Shown piece by piece: positions 50,801-60,475 of a stretch of 64,000 nucleotides of DNA (position 1 is its first letter; each line of letters starts with the position of its first letter). Under the pieces are notes generated by a model, which searched no databases, was not told the origin of the DNA, and saw nothing but the letters and a program-made list of their open reading frames with translations. The translations under genes were made by a program, and so were the position numbers. This stretch comes from Halochromatium glycolicum. Its GTDB lineage: Bacteria; Pseudomonadota; Gammaproteobacteria; Chromatiales; Chromatiaceae. The stretch is from positions 62,001 to 126,000 of the forward strand of contig NZ_NRSJ01000002.1 in NCBI RefSeq assembly GCF_016584085.1. Direction: 5' to 3'.

Positions 50801-52882
50801 CTACTTGCCCCCGATCAGCTGGGTCACACGCAGGGTTCGATCATCCGGGATCTCGGCCTGCGACATCACCACCAAATGCCGGAGGCGCCGGCGCAGGAAC
50901 CTGGCCAGCACCGCGCGGAGACTGTGCTGCACCACGAGCACCGGCGGATCGCCAGCGGCCTCTTGGCGGGCGAGGGCCTTCTCGGCCTGTTGCATCAGGG
51001 TTTCGGCGAGCCCTGGCTCGAGCGCGCCATTGCCGCTCATCGCCTGCAGCAGCACCTGCTCGAGCTGCGTATCGAGCCCGAGCACCCGCAGCTCGCGCTC
51101 ACCGGGGAACCATTGCTGAACGATTGCGCGCCCAAGGGCGATGCGGACCACGCCGGTCAGCTCCCCGAGGTCCTGGGTTCGGGGCGCATGTTCGGCGAGC
51201 GTATCCAGGATGCTGCGAAGATCGCGGATCGGGACCTCCTCGAGCAGCAGGTTCTGTAGCAGGCGTTGGAGCTGCGTCAGTGAGATCAGTTTCGGCACCA
51301 CCTCTTCGACCAAGCTCTTCTGGTCTTCGCCGAGCTTGTCGAGCAGGTTCTGGACCTCCGCGCGCCCGAGCATCTCGGCGGCATGCTGATGCATCAGGTG
51401 ATTGAGATGGGTCGCGACCACGGTGCTGGCATCGACCACCGTGTATCCGAACACCTGGGCGTGCTCGCGCTGGTTGCTGTCGATCCAGACCGCCGGCAGT
51501 CCGAAGGCCGGGTCTTGGGTCGGGGTGCCCTCGAGCTTGCCGGTGACCTGGCCGGGATCGATCGCCAGCCACTTGCCGGGGAAGACCTCGGAGCGGCCGA
51601 TCTCGGCGTCCTTCAGCGATACCAGATAGGCGTTGGGCTTGAGCTCGAGGTTGTCGCGGATATGCACGACCGGCGGCAAGAAGCCGACATCCTGTGCGAA
51701 CTTCTTGCGCACGCTCTTAATGCGGCCGAGCAGCTCGCCTTGCTGGCGCTGATCCACTAGCGGGATCAATCGGTGGCCGACCTCGAGCCCGAGGGTATCG
51801 ACGAGCTGCACGTCGTCCCAGCTCGCCTCCGGCGCCTCCTGCGGCGCAGGCGGGGGCTGTTCGAGCCCTTGCTCGACCAAGACCTGCTCGCGGTGGCGCA
51901 ACAGATACCAGGCCAGACCGCCGAGCAGGGCGGTGAAGATCAGGAACACCAGGTTCGGCATGCCGGGGATCAGGCCGAGCATCCCCATGATCGCGGCCGC
52001 CAGGATCATCACCTGCGGATTGACGAACAGCTGGCTGATCATCTGCTGGCCGACGTCCTGCTCGGTGTTCACCCGCGAGACGGTGACGCCGGCGGCCGTT
52101 GAGATGACCAGCGCCGGGATCTGCGCAACGAGCCCGTCGCCGATGGTCATCAGCGTATAGGTCCGCGCTGCGTCATTGAAGCTCATATCGTGCTGCATCA
52201 TGCCGATCAGCAGCCCGCCGATGATGTTGACGACCATGATCACCAGGCCGGCGATCGCGTCACCGCGAACGAACTTGCTCGCGCCGTCCATCGAGCCGTA
52301 GAAATCGGCCTCCTGGGCCACGTCTGAGCGGCGTTTGCGCGCCTCGTCCTCGCCGATCAGGCCGGCATTGAGGTCGGCGTCGATGGCCATCTGCTTGCCC
52401 GGCATCGCGTCGAGCATGAAGCGCGCGCCGACCTCGGCGATGCGTCCCGCACCCTTGGTGATCACCATGAAATTGATGATGACCAGGATCAGGAAGACCA
52501 CCAACCCGACGGCAAAGTTGCCGCCGACGAGGAACTCACCGAATGCCTCGATGACCTTGCCGGCGCTGGCGCCGCCTTGATGCCCCTCCATCAGGATCAC
52601 TCGGGTGGAGGCGACGTTGAGCGAGAGCCGCAGCAGCGTCGTGAACAGCAGGATGGCCGGAAAGGCGGCAAAATCCAGCGGCTTCTGGGTGAACATGCTC
52701 ACCAGCAGCACCATCACGGCGAGCGTGATGTTGAAGGTGAACAACAGGTCGAGCAGGAATGGCGGCAGCGGCAGGATCATCATGCTGAGGATCAGCATGA
52801 TCAGCAGCGGTCCGGCCAAGACCTTCATCGGGGCATTGGTCAGCCACCACTGTTTGTCGAGCAGGGCCGCCATTGCGGTCAT
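50801..52882 (-). CDS. flhA: flagellar export gate protein FlhA
   Basis: FlhA is the largest export-gate protein of the flagellar type III system. The 693-residue protein has eight membrane helices in residues 15-320, the conserved cytoplasmic loop GARFMLDAMPGKQMAIDADL and QEADFYGSMDGASKFVRGDA, and a large cytoplasmic C-domain with HIRDNLELKPNAYLVSLKDA. All hallmark motifs are intact. It overlaps flhB by 4 bases. Confidence 0.97.
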   Translation of the reverse strand: MTAMAALLDKQWWLTNAPMKVLAGPLLIMLILSMMILPLPPFLLDLLFTFNITLAVMVLLVSMFTQKPLDFAAFPAILLFTTLLRLSLNVASTRVILMEGHQGGASAGKVIEAFGEFLVGGNFAVGLVVFLILVIINFMVITKGAGRIAEVGARFMLDAMPGKQMAIDADLNAGLIGEDEARKRRSDVAQEADFYGSMDGASKFVRGDAIAGLVIMVVNIIGGLLIGMMQHDMSFNDAARTYTLMTIGDGLVAQIPALVISTAAGVTVSRVNTEQDVGQQMISQLFVNPQVMILAAAIMGMLGLIPGMPNLVFLIFTALLGGLAWYLLRHREQVLVEQGLEQPPPAPQEAPEASWDDVQLVDTLGLEVGHRLIPLVDQRQQGELLGRIKSVRKKFAQDVGFLPPVVHIRDNLELKPNAYLVSLKDAEIGRSEVFPGKWLAIDPGQVTGKLEGTPTQDPAFGLPAVWIDSNQREHAQVFGYTVVDASTVVATHLNHLMHQHAAEMLGRAEVQNLLDKLGEDQKSLVEEVVPKLISLTQLQRLLQNLLLEEVPIRDLRSILDTLAEHAPRTQDLGELTGVVRIALGRAIVQQWFPGERELRVLGLDTQLEQVLLQAMSGNGALEPGLAETLMQQAEKALARQEAAGDPPVLVVQHSLRAVLARFLRRRLRHLVVMSQAEIPDDRTLRVTQLIGGK

Positions 52883-54045
52883 GACCGCACCTCCTCGCTG
52901 GTGCCGCGCTGCGGTGTCTGCATCGTCTCGGGCACCGGCAGGTCCGCCGGCGTTGGGGGCGACTCAGCCCCTTGGTGGTCGCTGTGGCGCAGCCGGAAGG
53001 CCCAGGCCATCACCTCGGCGACAGCGGTATAGAGAGACATCGGGATCTCGTCGTCGAGATCGACATAGAAGTACAGGGCGCGTGCGAGCGGCGGTGACGT
53101 CAGCCGAGGCACGGCATGCTCGTCGCCAAGCTCGCAAAGGCGCGCGGCAAGGTGCCCGGTGCCCTTGGCGACCACGCGCGGCGCGCTCATGCTCTGCTCC
53201 TCGTACTGGAGTGCGACCGCATAGTCTGTCGGGTTCGTGATGATCACGTCGGCTTCGGGCACCTTGCTCATCATCCGGCCTCTTGCGATGGCCTGCTGCT
53301 GTTGACGAATGCGCGCCTTGATCTGCGGGTCGCCCTCGGATTCCTTGTGCTCGCGTTTGACCTCTTCCTTGGTCATGCGCAGCTTCTTATTGTGGCTGAT
53401 CAACTGGTACGGGATGTCGATCAGGATCACGATGACGAGTGTTAGCACCATCAGCGCACTCGCCGCGAGGGAGAGGAGCAGGGCGTTGGCCACGGCCTGT
53501 TGGGTCGTCTGGTCCATCAGGTCCATGTAGTGACCGCGCGTGGCGAGCAGGAACGTGACCGCGACACTGCCGACCAGGCCCGCCTTGGCGATGGCCTTGG
53601 CGAGCTCCACCAACGCCTGCACGCCCAGCATCCGCTTGAGCCCTTTGAACGGATTCAGCTTCGAGAGCTGCGGCTGCAACGCCTTGGCCGAGATCAGCCA
53701 GCCGCCGAGCAAGGCCGGCGAGACCAGCGCGACGACGGTCAACAGCAGAAACAGCGGTAGCATCGCGATCAAGGTGCGCTCGATGAGGTCGGTGGCCTTG
53801 GCCAGCATCGGCAAGACCTCGAACGCCTCCCGCCGCTCGAACAGGAAGGCCTGTTCCATGATCAGGCCAAGCTGATCGTAGAGCATCGCGCCCATCAGCC
53901 AAAGTGACCCGACACCCACCAGCAGCATCATGAAGGTGGTCAGCTCCCGGGAGCGGGCGACCTGCCCCTCCTCGCGGGCCTTCTCCAGACGGCGCTGGGT
54001 CGGTTCTTCGGTTTTTTCTTCGTCGTTGCCTTGTTCTTCGGCCAT
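52879..54045 (-). CDS. flhB: flagellar export switch protein FlhB
   Basis: This 388-residue export-gate protein has an N-terminal EEKTEEPTQRRLEKAREEGQ motif, four membrane helices, and the autocleavage site NPTD at residues 271-274 in VIITNPTDYAVALQYEEQ. E. coli has NPTH here; Asp replaces the usual His after the Thr, which may alter cleavage rate. The C-terminal domain continues PRVVAKGTGHLAARL and YVDLDDEIPMSLYTAVAEVM. It is the first gene of the flhB-A-E string. A separate FlhB-C-like protein is encoded at 40558-40863. Confidence 0.96.
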   Translation of the reverse strand: MAEEQGNDEEKTEEPTQRRLEKAREEGQVARSRELTTFMMLLVGVGSLWLMGAMLYDQLGLIMEQAFLFERREAFEVLPMLAKATDLIERTLIAMLPLFLLLTVVALVSPALLGGWLISAKALQPQLSKLNPFKGLKRMLGVQALVELAKAIAKAGLVGSVAVTFLLATRGHYMDLMDQTTQQAVANALLLSLAASALMVLTLVIVILIDIPYQLISHNKKLRMTKEEVKREHKESEGDPQIKARIRQQQQAIARGRMMSKVPEADVIITNPTDYAVALQYEEQSMSAPRVVAKGTGHLAARLCELGDEHAVPRLTSPPLARALYFYVDLDDEIPMSLYTAVAEVMAWAFRLRHSDHQGAESPPTPADLPVPETMQTPQRGTSEEVRS

Positions 54046-54199
54046 GGCCGATCACCGAAGACCTGAAACAGGTCTCGCCACTGTGCGCGGTGAACGGGAC
54101 GTACGAGGCATCAAGGGGCAAGAACGGGCTGGTCGGAATCGATCGCGGAATCTCTTGAGGTGAAGAAGGGGCGCAGCCGGTGACCGCTGCTGGGGCCGG

Positions 54200-54886
54200 T
54201 CAAAACCCGAGCTCGTCGAGCAGTGCGTCGACCTGATCCTGACTTCCGACGACGTCTCCGGCCTCGGGATTGATCTGCGGACCATTGAGCAGGCTTTCAT
54301 CGCGCTGCCGGTTCTCCGCCTCTCGCTTCTCATCGGCGCGGCGCTGCATCTGGTCCCGGGCCTGACCTTCGGGGACGTTGTCGATCAGCACCTGCACGAG
54401 CTGATTCTCGATCTCGCGGATGACCTCCATCATCTTCTTGATCACCTGGCCCGTCAGGTCCTGAAAATCCTGGGCCATCATGATCTCGAGCAGCTCTTTG
54501 TTCGTCTCTCCGGTCTTGTCCGGTACCTCGCCGAGATAAGCGCGCGTGTCCCGCACCAGCTGACGGGCCTCGTCGAGCTCGCGCGGCTCGGCAAACCACT
54601 CCGCCCAACGCTTATCCAGGGCCTCGGCGCGCTCCCCGAGCTCATCCTGGATCGGCCGGGCGCGATCGATCGCATTCAAGGCGCGGTCGGCCGCTTGCTC
54701 GGTCATATTGGCGACATAGCTGAGCCGGTCCCGGGCGTCCGGAATCGCCTCAGCGGCACGCTCGATCTCCTTATCCAGTCCGAGCTCGCGCATGCTGTCG
54801 CGTAGCATCCGGGTCAGATGACCGATGCGTGCGATGACACTCTCGATGTTCTGCTGATCTTCAGCGGGCTGTTGTTCAGTGGTCAT
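54200..54886 (-). CDS. cheZ: protein phosphatase CheZ
   Basis: CheZ dephosphorylates CheY-P. The 228-residue protein has a long helical hairpin with the catalytic region [20 protein letters not shown] (Asp/Gln pair) and the C-terminal CheY-binding tail [11 protein letters not shown]. It lies 43 bases after cheY on the same strand. Its presence agrees with enteric-style signal termination. Confidence 0.96.
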   Translation of the reverse strand: MTTEQQPAEDQQNIESVIARIGHLTRMLRDSMRELGLDKEIERAAEAIPDARDRLSYVANMTEQAADRALNAIDRARPIQDELGERAEALDKRWAEWFAEPRELDEARQLVRDTRAYLGEVPDKTGETNKELLEIMMAQDFQDLTGQVIKKMMEVIREIENQLVQVLIDNVPEGQARDQMQRRADEKREAENRQRDESLLNGPQINPEAGDVVGSQDQVDALLDELGF

Positions 54887-54929
54887 CGTGTGTCTCCTGC
54901 GAGCCCGATTGCTTCTTGCTCAGCACTGT

Positions 54930-55319
54930 TCACCAGCCAAGCTTCTCGAAGATCTTGTTGAGTTTTTCGTCCAAGGTAGCGGCAGTGAAGGGCTTGACCA
55001 CATAGCCACTCGCGCCGGCCTGTGCGGCGGCGATGATGTTCTCCTTCTTCGCCTCAGCGGTGACCATCAGCACCGGCATGTTCGCAAGGTCTGGGTCGGC
55101 ACGGATCTGCTTGAGCATCTCCATCCCATCGAGGTTGGGCATGTTCCAGTCCGCGACAACAAAGTCAAACCCGCCTGCCTTGAGCTTGTTGAGCGCCTCT
55201 TGACCATCTTCGGCCTCATCCACGTTGGTAAAGCCAAGCTCTTTCAGCAGGCTCCGCACGATTCGACGCATCGTCGGGAAGTCATCCACCACCAGGAAGC
55301 CTATGTTCTTGTCGACCAT
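54930..55319 (-). CDS. cheY: chemotaxis response regulator CheY
   Basis: This 129-residue single receiver domain has acidic residues Asp12 and Asp13, phospho-acceptor Asp57 ([11 protein letters not shown]), Thr87 (VTAEAKKEN) and Lys109 (VVKPF), in the same numbering as E. coli CheY. Phosphorylated by CheA, it binds the motor switch. ATG 55319 gives the family start; an upstream start at 55352 adds eleven residues. The 281-base gap to cheB holds no gene. Confidence 0.97.
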   Translation of the reverse strand: MVDKNIGFLVVDDFPTMRRIVRSLLKELGFTNVDEAEDGQEALNKLKAGGFDFVVADWNMPNLDGMEMLKQIRADPDLANMPVLMVTAEAKKENIIAAAQAGASGYVVKPFTAATLDEKLNKIFEKLGW

Positions 55320-55600
55320 CGAGGACCCTCTATTCGAATTCACCGGAACCACTAAACGAGCAGCTGGCGACGCCGTGCAGCTGGCTCGACCTCATCCTGT
55401 TTTCAACCGCAGCTTGCCGCCTAGCCTGAGTCTATGCATCGGCGCTGGTCAAGTCGACCGCGGGCGCCTCATGATACCAGCGATGCCAAGCACTACCCCG
55501 ATCTCCGCCGTCGGAATGGCGGGTCCGTTAGCGCCCTATCCTGTCCTGTCTCGTCCGATAAGGTTGAGACGCAGGCGGCATCTTTGACAAGCCGTGTTGA

Positions 55601-56662
55601 CTAGACCCGTTGGGCGCGCCCGGAAGCAGCCGCCAGCGCGATCAACCGCTGCGCGATCTCGTCGAGTGCGACGATCTCGTTCGCGGCCCCCATTGCGATT
55701 GCTTCCCGCGGCATCCCGAAGACCACGCAGCTCGCCTCGTCCTGGGCGATGGTGGGGGCCCCGGCCTGGCGCATCTTGAGCAGGCCGGCGGCGCCGTCCT
55801 TACCCATTCCGGTCAGGATCGCGCCAATCGCGTTGCGCCCGACGTGCTGCGCGGCGGAGAGGAACAGGACATCGACCGACGGCCGATGCCGGTTGACGGG
55901 CGGGCCGTCGTCGAGTCTCGCGACATAATTGGCCCCGTTGCGGTCGACCTTCAGGTGTCTGTCGCCGGGCGCGATATAGGCGTGCCCAGGGATGATCCGC
56001 TCGCCGTCCTCTGCCTCCTTGACCGATATCTGACTGAGCCGGTCGAGCCGCTCAGCGAAGGAGCGGGTGAAGCCCCCCGGCATGTGCTGTGTGATCAGGA
56101 TGCCGGGGCTGCTGGCGGGCAGAGGCTCGAGCACGCGCCGAATGGCCTCGGTCCCACCAGTGGAGGCGCCGATGATCAGCAGCTTTTCACTGGTGATGAT
56201 CGGCGCCTTCAGGCGCTCCGGCGGTGCCTGTTTGGGCTGCAGCGCCTGGCGCGGCCGCGAGTGGGCCGCAGCGCGGATCTTATCGGCGATCTCCTCGCTG
56301 TATTCCTGCATACCGCGACGGATGCCGATCGACGGCTTGGCGACGAAATCGAGCGCACCGAGCTCGAGCGCGCGCAGGGTGACCTCGGACCCGGCCTGGG
56401 TCAAAGAGGAGACCATCAGCACCGGCATCGGGCGCAGCCGCATCAGACGTTCCAGAAAATCCAGACCGTCCATGCGCGGCATCTCGACATCCAGCGTCAG
56501 GACATCGGGGTTGTGGCGCTTGATCAGATCGCGCGCGATGATCGGGTCCGATGCGACCGCGACGACCTCCATATCCGGTTGGCTCCCGATGATCTCGCTC
56601 AACAGGTCGCGTATGAGTGCTGAGTCGTCGACACAGAGCACCTTAATCTTGGCTGAACTCAA
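55601..56662 (-). CDS. cheB: chemoreceptor glutamate methylesterase CheB
   Basis: This 353-residue protein has an N-terminal receiver (Asp58 in [15 protein letters not shown]) and a C-terminal methylesterase with catalytic Ser ([14 protein letters not shown]), His ([18 protein letters not shown]) and Asp ([17 protein letters not shown]). It removes methyl groups from receptors, opposing CheR. The start is TTG at 56662, backed by AGGAGG 9 bases upstream. It lies 131 bases downstream of cheR. Confidence 0.96.
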   Translation of the reverse strand: MSSAKIKVLCVDDSALIRDLLSEIIGSQPDMEVVAVASDPIIARDLIKRHNPDVLTLDVEMPRMDGLDFLERLMRLRPMPVLMVSSLTQAGSEVTLRALELGALDFVAKPSIGIRRGMQEYSEEIADKIRAAAHSRPRQALQPKQAPPERLKAPIITSEKLLIIGASTGGTEAIRRVLEPLPASSPGILITQHMPGGFTRSFAERLDRLSQISVKEAEDGERIIPGHAYIAPGDRHLKVDRNGANYVARLDDGPPVNRHRPSVDVLFLSAAQHVGRNAIGAILTGMGKDGAAGLLKMRQAGAPTIAQDEASCVVFGMPREAIAMGAANEIVALDEIAQRLIALAAASGRAQRV

Positions 56663-56793
56663 GGCCCTGGGCCTCCTCTACCACAAAGTCGGGCGATGCG
56701 GGGGGCGTCGCCACGAGCTCGGCACACTGTCGATGCCAGCATGGCGGAAGCTGGCCGAACGTTAAGCCCCCGCGCTGGCTGAGACCAAACAGT

Positions 56794-57759
56794 TCAAGCA
56801 AGGGTATAGATGGTTTGGCCTCGAAGTCGGAAGGCGTCGCTGATATGCGAGAAGTTTTCGGAATGGCCCGCGAACAGCAGCCCGTCTGGTTTCAACAGGG
56901 GGGCAAAACGGCCAAGGATGCGTGCTTGGGTTGGCTTGTCGAAATAGATCATCGTATTGCGACAGAATATTGCATCAAAGGGTCCTCTGACCGGCCATTG
57001 TGACCCCATCAGGTTTATCGTCTGAAACTCGACCATCGCCCGGATCTCGGGCCGCACTCGGGCCAATCCAGCTTGGCCGCCTGTGCCGCGCTGGAAGAAG
57101 CGCTTGATTCGGGCCTCTTCGAGCTTGTGTACCTGCTCGAGCGGATAGATACCGGCCCGGGCCTTCGCCAGCGCCTCGGTATCGATATCGGTAGCGACTA
57201 CCTTTGCGTCGACCGTCCGGTTGCTGAAGGTCTCGGCCAGCGTGATGGCGATCGAATAGGGCTCTTCGCCGGTGGAGGCTGCCGCACACCAGATGCGCAC
57301 ACTGCCGGTGCGGTCGCGGACATGCGCGACGAGCTGCGGAAAATGATGGGCTTCGCGGAAGAAGGCGGTCAGATTGGTCGTGAGCGCATTCGTGAAGGCC
57401 TCCCATTCTTGAGAATCGGGCCGGCGCTCGAGACGCGCGAGGTAGTCGCTGAATCGCGTCAGACCATAGTGTCGGAGCCGCTTCGCGAGTCGGCTGTAGA
57501 CCATCTCCCGCTTGTGCTCGGCGAGGACGATCCCGGCCCGCTTATGGATCAGCTCCCGAACCCGCGCAAAATCGGCCTCAGTCAGCTCGAGATCTTTTTC
57601 GACCGAGCCGTAGGACGACCAGCCGGTGTTGCCGACACCCGGTTGTTGCGCAAGTTCGTTCAAGCTGCCTCCCGTGCCTTCAAGCGTTCCGGCGTTACCT
57701 TCCGTCTCCAAGCAAACCAGTTTTTTCGCCGGGCCACCATGATACTGCGCACACGTCAT
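56794..57759 (-). CDS. cheR: chemoreceptor methyltransferase CheR
   Basis: This 321-residue protein has the CheR N-domain (FARVRELIHKRAGIVLAEHK, NLTAFFREAHHFPQL) and a SAM-binding domain (WCAAASTGEEPYSIAI, ATDIDTEALAKARAGIYPLE, FDAIFCRNTMIYFDKPTQ). It methylates receptor glutamates. The first 50 residues are an extra, Gly-rich and probably disordered stretch, so the true start may lie further in. The receptor at 32948 ends in DWESF, a possible docking site for its beta subdomain. Confidence 0.95.
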   Translation of the reverse strand: MTCAQYHGGPAKKLVCLETEGNAGTLEGTGGSLNELAQQPGVGNTGWSSYGSVEKDLELTEADFARVRELIHKRAGIVLAEHKREMVYSRLAKRLRHYGLTRFSDYLARLERRPDSQEWEAFTNALTTNLTAFFREAHHFPQLVAHVRDRTGSVRIWCAAASTGEEPYSIAITLAETFSNRTVDAKVVATDIDTEALAKARAGIYPLEQVHKLEEARIKRFFQRGTGGQAGLARVRPEIRAMVEFQTINLMGSQWPVRGPFDAIFCRNTMIYFDKPTQARILGRFAPLLKPDGLLFAGHSENFSHISDAFRLRGQTIYTLA

Positions 57760-57867
57760 TGACTCGAGCGTAGTGCTGCAGCTCTATTCTGGCTAGGGAG
57801 GTGCGTCGATGAGCTGTTTGATGTATCGGCTATTCTGTCGCTGTTCTCGATCCGCTGAAGAGTCGGT

Positions 57868-58317
57868 TCAAGCCGAGGTCCTGATCTGACTGGGCTGGAC
57901 CCCGCTGCGGCCGCGCGTATCGTAGAGCGTCTTCTCTGAGATCGCGTGGATCAGGTCGAGTATCTGCCGGTTGCGCTCGAGGCGCATGGTCACCATCGCC
58001 CCGACGAGCTGATTGAGATGGGCGGCGCGCTCGCTTGATGCGCGCACTGCGTTCCATGCGCCCAGGCAGCCCGCGTCCGCGGCGGCTCGGCGTGCGCCGG
58101 CATCACCTTCGGGATAGCCCTGGGCCGCCTGCTCGGCGCGGCGTTCCTGTTCCGACTGCTCCAGATCGACGAGGAGCGTTTGCTTGTCCGCGGCAAGGCG
58201 CTGAAGCAGCTCACCGTCGATGCTGCCATTCGCCAGCGCCTCGCGCTCCTGCTCCAGCAGTGAAATCAAGGCGCCAAGATGATCGTACTGGGTGCGCAGC
58301 AGCCTGATCAGACTCAT
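57868..58317 (-). CDS. flgN: flagellar export chaperone FlgN
   Basis: FlgN chaperones the hook-filament junction proteins FlgK and FlgL. The 149-residue all-helical protein has the family pattern (LISLLEQEREALANGSIDGE, LAADKQTLLVDLEQSEQER), and ATG 58317 has GGGAGG 7 bases upstream. It starts about 5 bases after the flgM stop, the usual flgM-flgN order. Low conservation makes position the main support. Confidence 0.85.
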   Translation of the reverse strand: MSLIRLLRTQYDHLGALISLLEQEREALANGSIDGELLQRLAADKQTLLVDLEQSEQERRAEQAAQGYPEGDAGARRAAADAGCLGAWNAVRASSERAAHLNQLVGAMVTMRLERNRQILDLIHAISEKTLYDTRGRSGVQPSQIRTSA

Positions 58318-58322
58318 CGGTG

Positions 58323-58598
58323 TCACCTCCCGAGCAGGCCCTGTACGCTTGCAATGAGGCTGTCGGCAATGCGGTCGGTCCGGATATCGAGCCTGCCGTC
58401 ACGGATTGCCTCGCGAATGGCCTCGACCTGCGCGACATTGATATCTTGATCCGTTCCGCCCGTCTCGCGATGGAGGTGGGTCAGCACGGCTGGGTCGGGC
58501 TTGGCAGAATCTCCACGCATCGGCCCCTGGACCTTGCCGGGCGACTCCTGAGCAGGCTGTTTGACGGGGAGCAGAGGATGGTTGGTATTGATTTTCAA
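58323..58598 (-). CDS. flgM: anti-sigma-28 factor FlgM
   Basis: This 91-residue, partly disordered protein is exported through the hook to release FliA. The C-terminal half has the family signature INVAQVEAIREAIRDGRLDI, then RTDRIADSLIASVQGLL. A sigma-28-like promoter lies 34 bases upstream, so FlgM is under control of the sigma factor it inhibits, as in enterobacteria. It lies between flgA and flgN. Confidence 0.93.
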   Translation of the reverse strand: MKINTNHPLLPVKQPAQESPGKVQGPMRGDSAKPDPAVLTHLHRETGGTDQDINVAQVEAIREAIRDGRLDIRTDRIADSLIASVQGLLGR

Positions 58599-58631
58599 GT
58601 CGGTCGCCTCTTGCGCGGTGCTTATTAGGAA

Positions 58632-58658
58632 CTATCGGCCTGAGGGGCCTTGACTTTA
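58632..58658 (-). promoter_or_regulatory. sigma-28 (FliA) promoter of flgM-flgN
   Basis: On the - strand, TAAAGTCA (58658-58651) is followed after 11 bases by GCCGATAG (58639-58632). It matches the fliD promoter in both boxes and spacing. The -35 box overlaps the flgA stop codon. Confidence 0.85.
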
Positions 58659-59393
58659 ATATTCGATCACGAGTCGCGCCTTGTCGACGACGCGCGCCCG
58701 CACCAGCTCCCGATCGGGGAACCGGACCCGGACCAGATCGCCTGCGCCGCCCGGGTCCAGTGCCGTCCCTTCCCGGGTGACGCGGAAGTTGGACCCGCGC
58801 GCCTCGACCACGACCTGGTCACCACGCTCGACCAGCGGCTTGATCTCGAACTGGCGGTGTTGAAGCGGGACACCGGCGGCCAGGTTGCGGCGCGCGACCT
58901 GGCCGATCACGGATTCGGGCTCGCGCACCGCATCGCGCGGCAACCGGCTCAGGTTACCGTGCTCCGATCTCAGCATCGCTGGCATGACCTGGGACCCCGC
59001 CGAGAGCGGCTGCTTGAGCACCGGGTAGCGCCCATAGACGTCGATCTCGGCCTGCAGGTATCGAACCTGGCGACCGTCGTCGCCGCAGCGCACACCGACC
59101 GAGACCCGCCCGCCGAGCGAATCCGACGGCCGGGGCAGGAACGGCTCCGGTGACGGACAGGGTGGCAGCTCGGCGGAGGGCGGGTGGACCTCAATGACCA
59201 CCTCCGCGCCCTGATCTCGCGTCTGCTCGTACAAGAAGCGCTCAACGGCCTCCAGTGCCGGCTCATCCGCTCGCTCGTCTGCTTGCGCAGGCGTGTTGCC
59301 CACGAGCCCGAGTGCGAGCGGGGCCGCGAACGCAGTGGTGCCGAGGATCAGGCCAAGATCGCGGCAGAAGGCGGGTAGATCGCGCAAAGGCAT
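58656..59393 (-). CDS. flgA: P-ring assembly chaperone FlgA
   Basis: FlgA is a periplasmic chaperone for P-ring assembly. The 245-residue protein has an N-terminal signal-like hydrophobic stretch (about 12-36, ending AQA-DE) and a SAF domain: AVREPESVIGQVARRNLAAG, VPLQHRQFEIKPLVERGDQV and GTALDPGGAGDLVRVRFPDR, typical FlgA motifs. It is divergent from flgB, with 196 bases between, the standard arrangement. Confidence 0.93.
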   Translation of the reverse strand: MPLRDLPAFCRDLGLILGTTAFAAPLALGLVGNTPAQADERADEPALEAVERFLYEQTRDQGAEVVIEVHPPSAELPPCPSPEPFLPRPSDSLGGRVSVGVRCGDDGRQVRYLQAEIDVYGRYPVLKQPLSAGSQVMPAMLRSEHGNLSRLPRDAVREPESVIGQVARRNLAAGVPLQHRQFEIKPLVERGDQVVVEARGSNFRVTREGTALDPGGAGDLVRVRFPDRELVRARVVDKARLVIEY

Positions 59394-59522
59394 GATAATA
59401 GCTGGCTGGCGAGAGGGACTGGCGCCGTCGCCCTCGCGACGTCAGCAAGGCGGCATGTCTTATCAGCGACTTGTCGCGGGCGAAGTGTCGAAATGATCAC
59501 AAAAGCCGAGACTATTCGAGGC

Positions 59523-59550
59523 TTCGACCTGGAAAGCTGCCGACTATGCT
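59523..59550 (+). promoter_or_regulatory. possible sigma-70 promoter of the flgB operon
   Basis: TTCGAC (59523-59528), a 16-base spacer and TATGCT (59545-59550) lie 40 bases before flgB. In FlhDC systems this operon is class II and depends on sigma-70 plus FlhDC; I could not identify an FlhDC box with confidence. Confidence 0.35.
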
Positions 59551-59589
59551 TTACACTCCGTTAGACAACCATAGCCCCCGGGAGCGCGG

Positions 59590-60012
59590 ATGATCGATCA
59601 GCTCGCAGCGGCTTTCGACTATCAGCAGAAGGTGGTGGCGCTGCACCAGGAGCGCCACGAGATCCTGGCCAGCAACATCGCCAACGCCGACACACCGAAC
59701 TATAAAGCGCGCGACATCGATTTTGCCAGTGAGCTCAAGAAGGCCGTCGAAGGCGAGCGGCGCACCTCGACCGAGGGATTGGCGCTGGAGCGGACCTCGG
59801 TCCGGCATATCGCGGGGCAGGCCGAGTCGCTCTCGAGCCTTGACGATAACCTGATGTACCGCATCCCCGCGCAGCCGAGCCTGGACGCCAACACGGTCGA
59901 GATGGATCAGGAGCGCACGCAGTTTCTAGACAACGCGATGCGGTACCGGATCGGCCTGACCTTGGTCAACCGGCGGATCCAAGGCCTCAAGGAGGCCATG
60001 CAGCCCGAGTAA
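59590..60012 (+). CDS. flgB: flagellar rod protein FlgB
   Basis: This 140-residue proximal rod protein has the conserved N-terminal motif EILASNIANADTPNYKARDI and a C-terminal helix (YRIGLTLVNRRIQGLKEAM). It is the first gene of flgBCDEFG and is divergent from flgA. GGGAG lies 5 bases before the ATG. Confidence 0.97.
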   Translation: MIDQLAAAFDYQQKVVALHQERHEILASNIANADTPNYKARDIDFASELKKAVEGERRTSTEGLALERTSVRHIAGQAESLSSLDDNLMYRIPAQPSLDANTVEMDQERTQFLDNAMRYRIGLTLVNRRIQGLKEAMQPE

Positions 60013-60069
60013 GGGCGCCGCCATCTCCATAAAGCGTTTCTCCTCCGCAACAAGGCCCGCTTATATCCG

Positions 60070-60471
60070 ATGTTTTCTGTCTTCGAGATCTCCGGCTCAG
60101 CCTTGCAGGCGCAGTCACAGCGCATGAACGTCACCGCGAGTAATCTCGCGAATGCCAATAGCGTCACCGGCCCCGAGGGCGAGCCCTACCGGGCCAAGCA
60201 GGTCTTCTTCGAGAGTCTGGCGACCAATCCGAAGGGGATCGGTGGGGTGCGCGTCCGAGAGGTGCAGGAGGACCCAGCGCCGATGCGCCTGGAGTATCGT
60301 CCGGATAGTCCGCTGGCCGATGAAAACGGCTATGTGCAGATGCCGAATGTCGAGCCGGTGCATGAGATGGTCAACATGATCTCCGCCTCGCGCTCCTATC
60401 AGGCCAATGTCGAGGTCATGAACACCAGCAAGCAGATGATTTCACAAACACTGAGCATTGGAGAGGGCTAG
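60070..60471 (+). CDS. flgC: flagellar rod protein FlgC
   Basis: This 133-residue rod protein has the N-terminal motif [20 protein letters not shown] and the C-terminal [40 protein letters not shown], all diagnostic. It follows flgB after 57 bases and precedes flgD by 4. Confidence 0.98.
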   Translation: MFSVFEISGSALQAQSQRMNVTASNLANANSVTGPEGEPYRAKQVFFESLATNPKGIGGVRVREVQEDPAPMRLEYRPDSPLADENGYVQMPNVEPVHEMVNMISASRSYQANVEVMNTSKQMISQTLSIGEG

Positions 60472-60475
60472 GTAG

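Noticed and set aside
55610..56623. 337-codon open frame opposite cheB
   Set aside because: Shadow frame; CheB has all catalytic residues.
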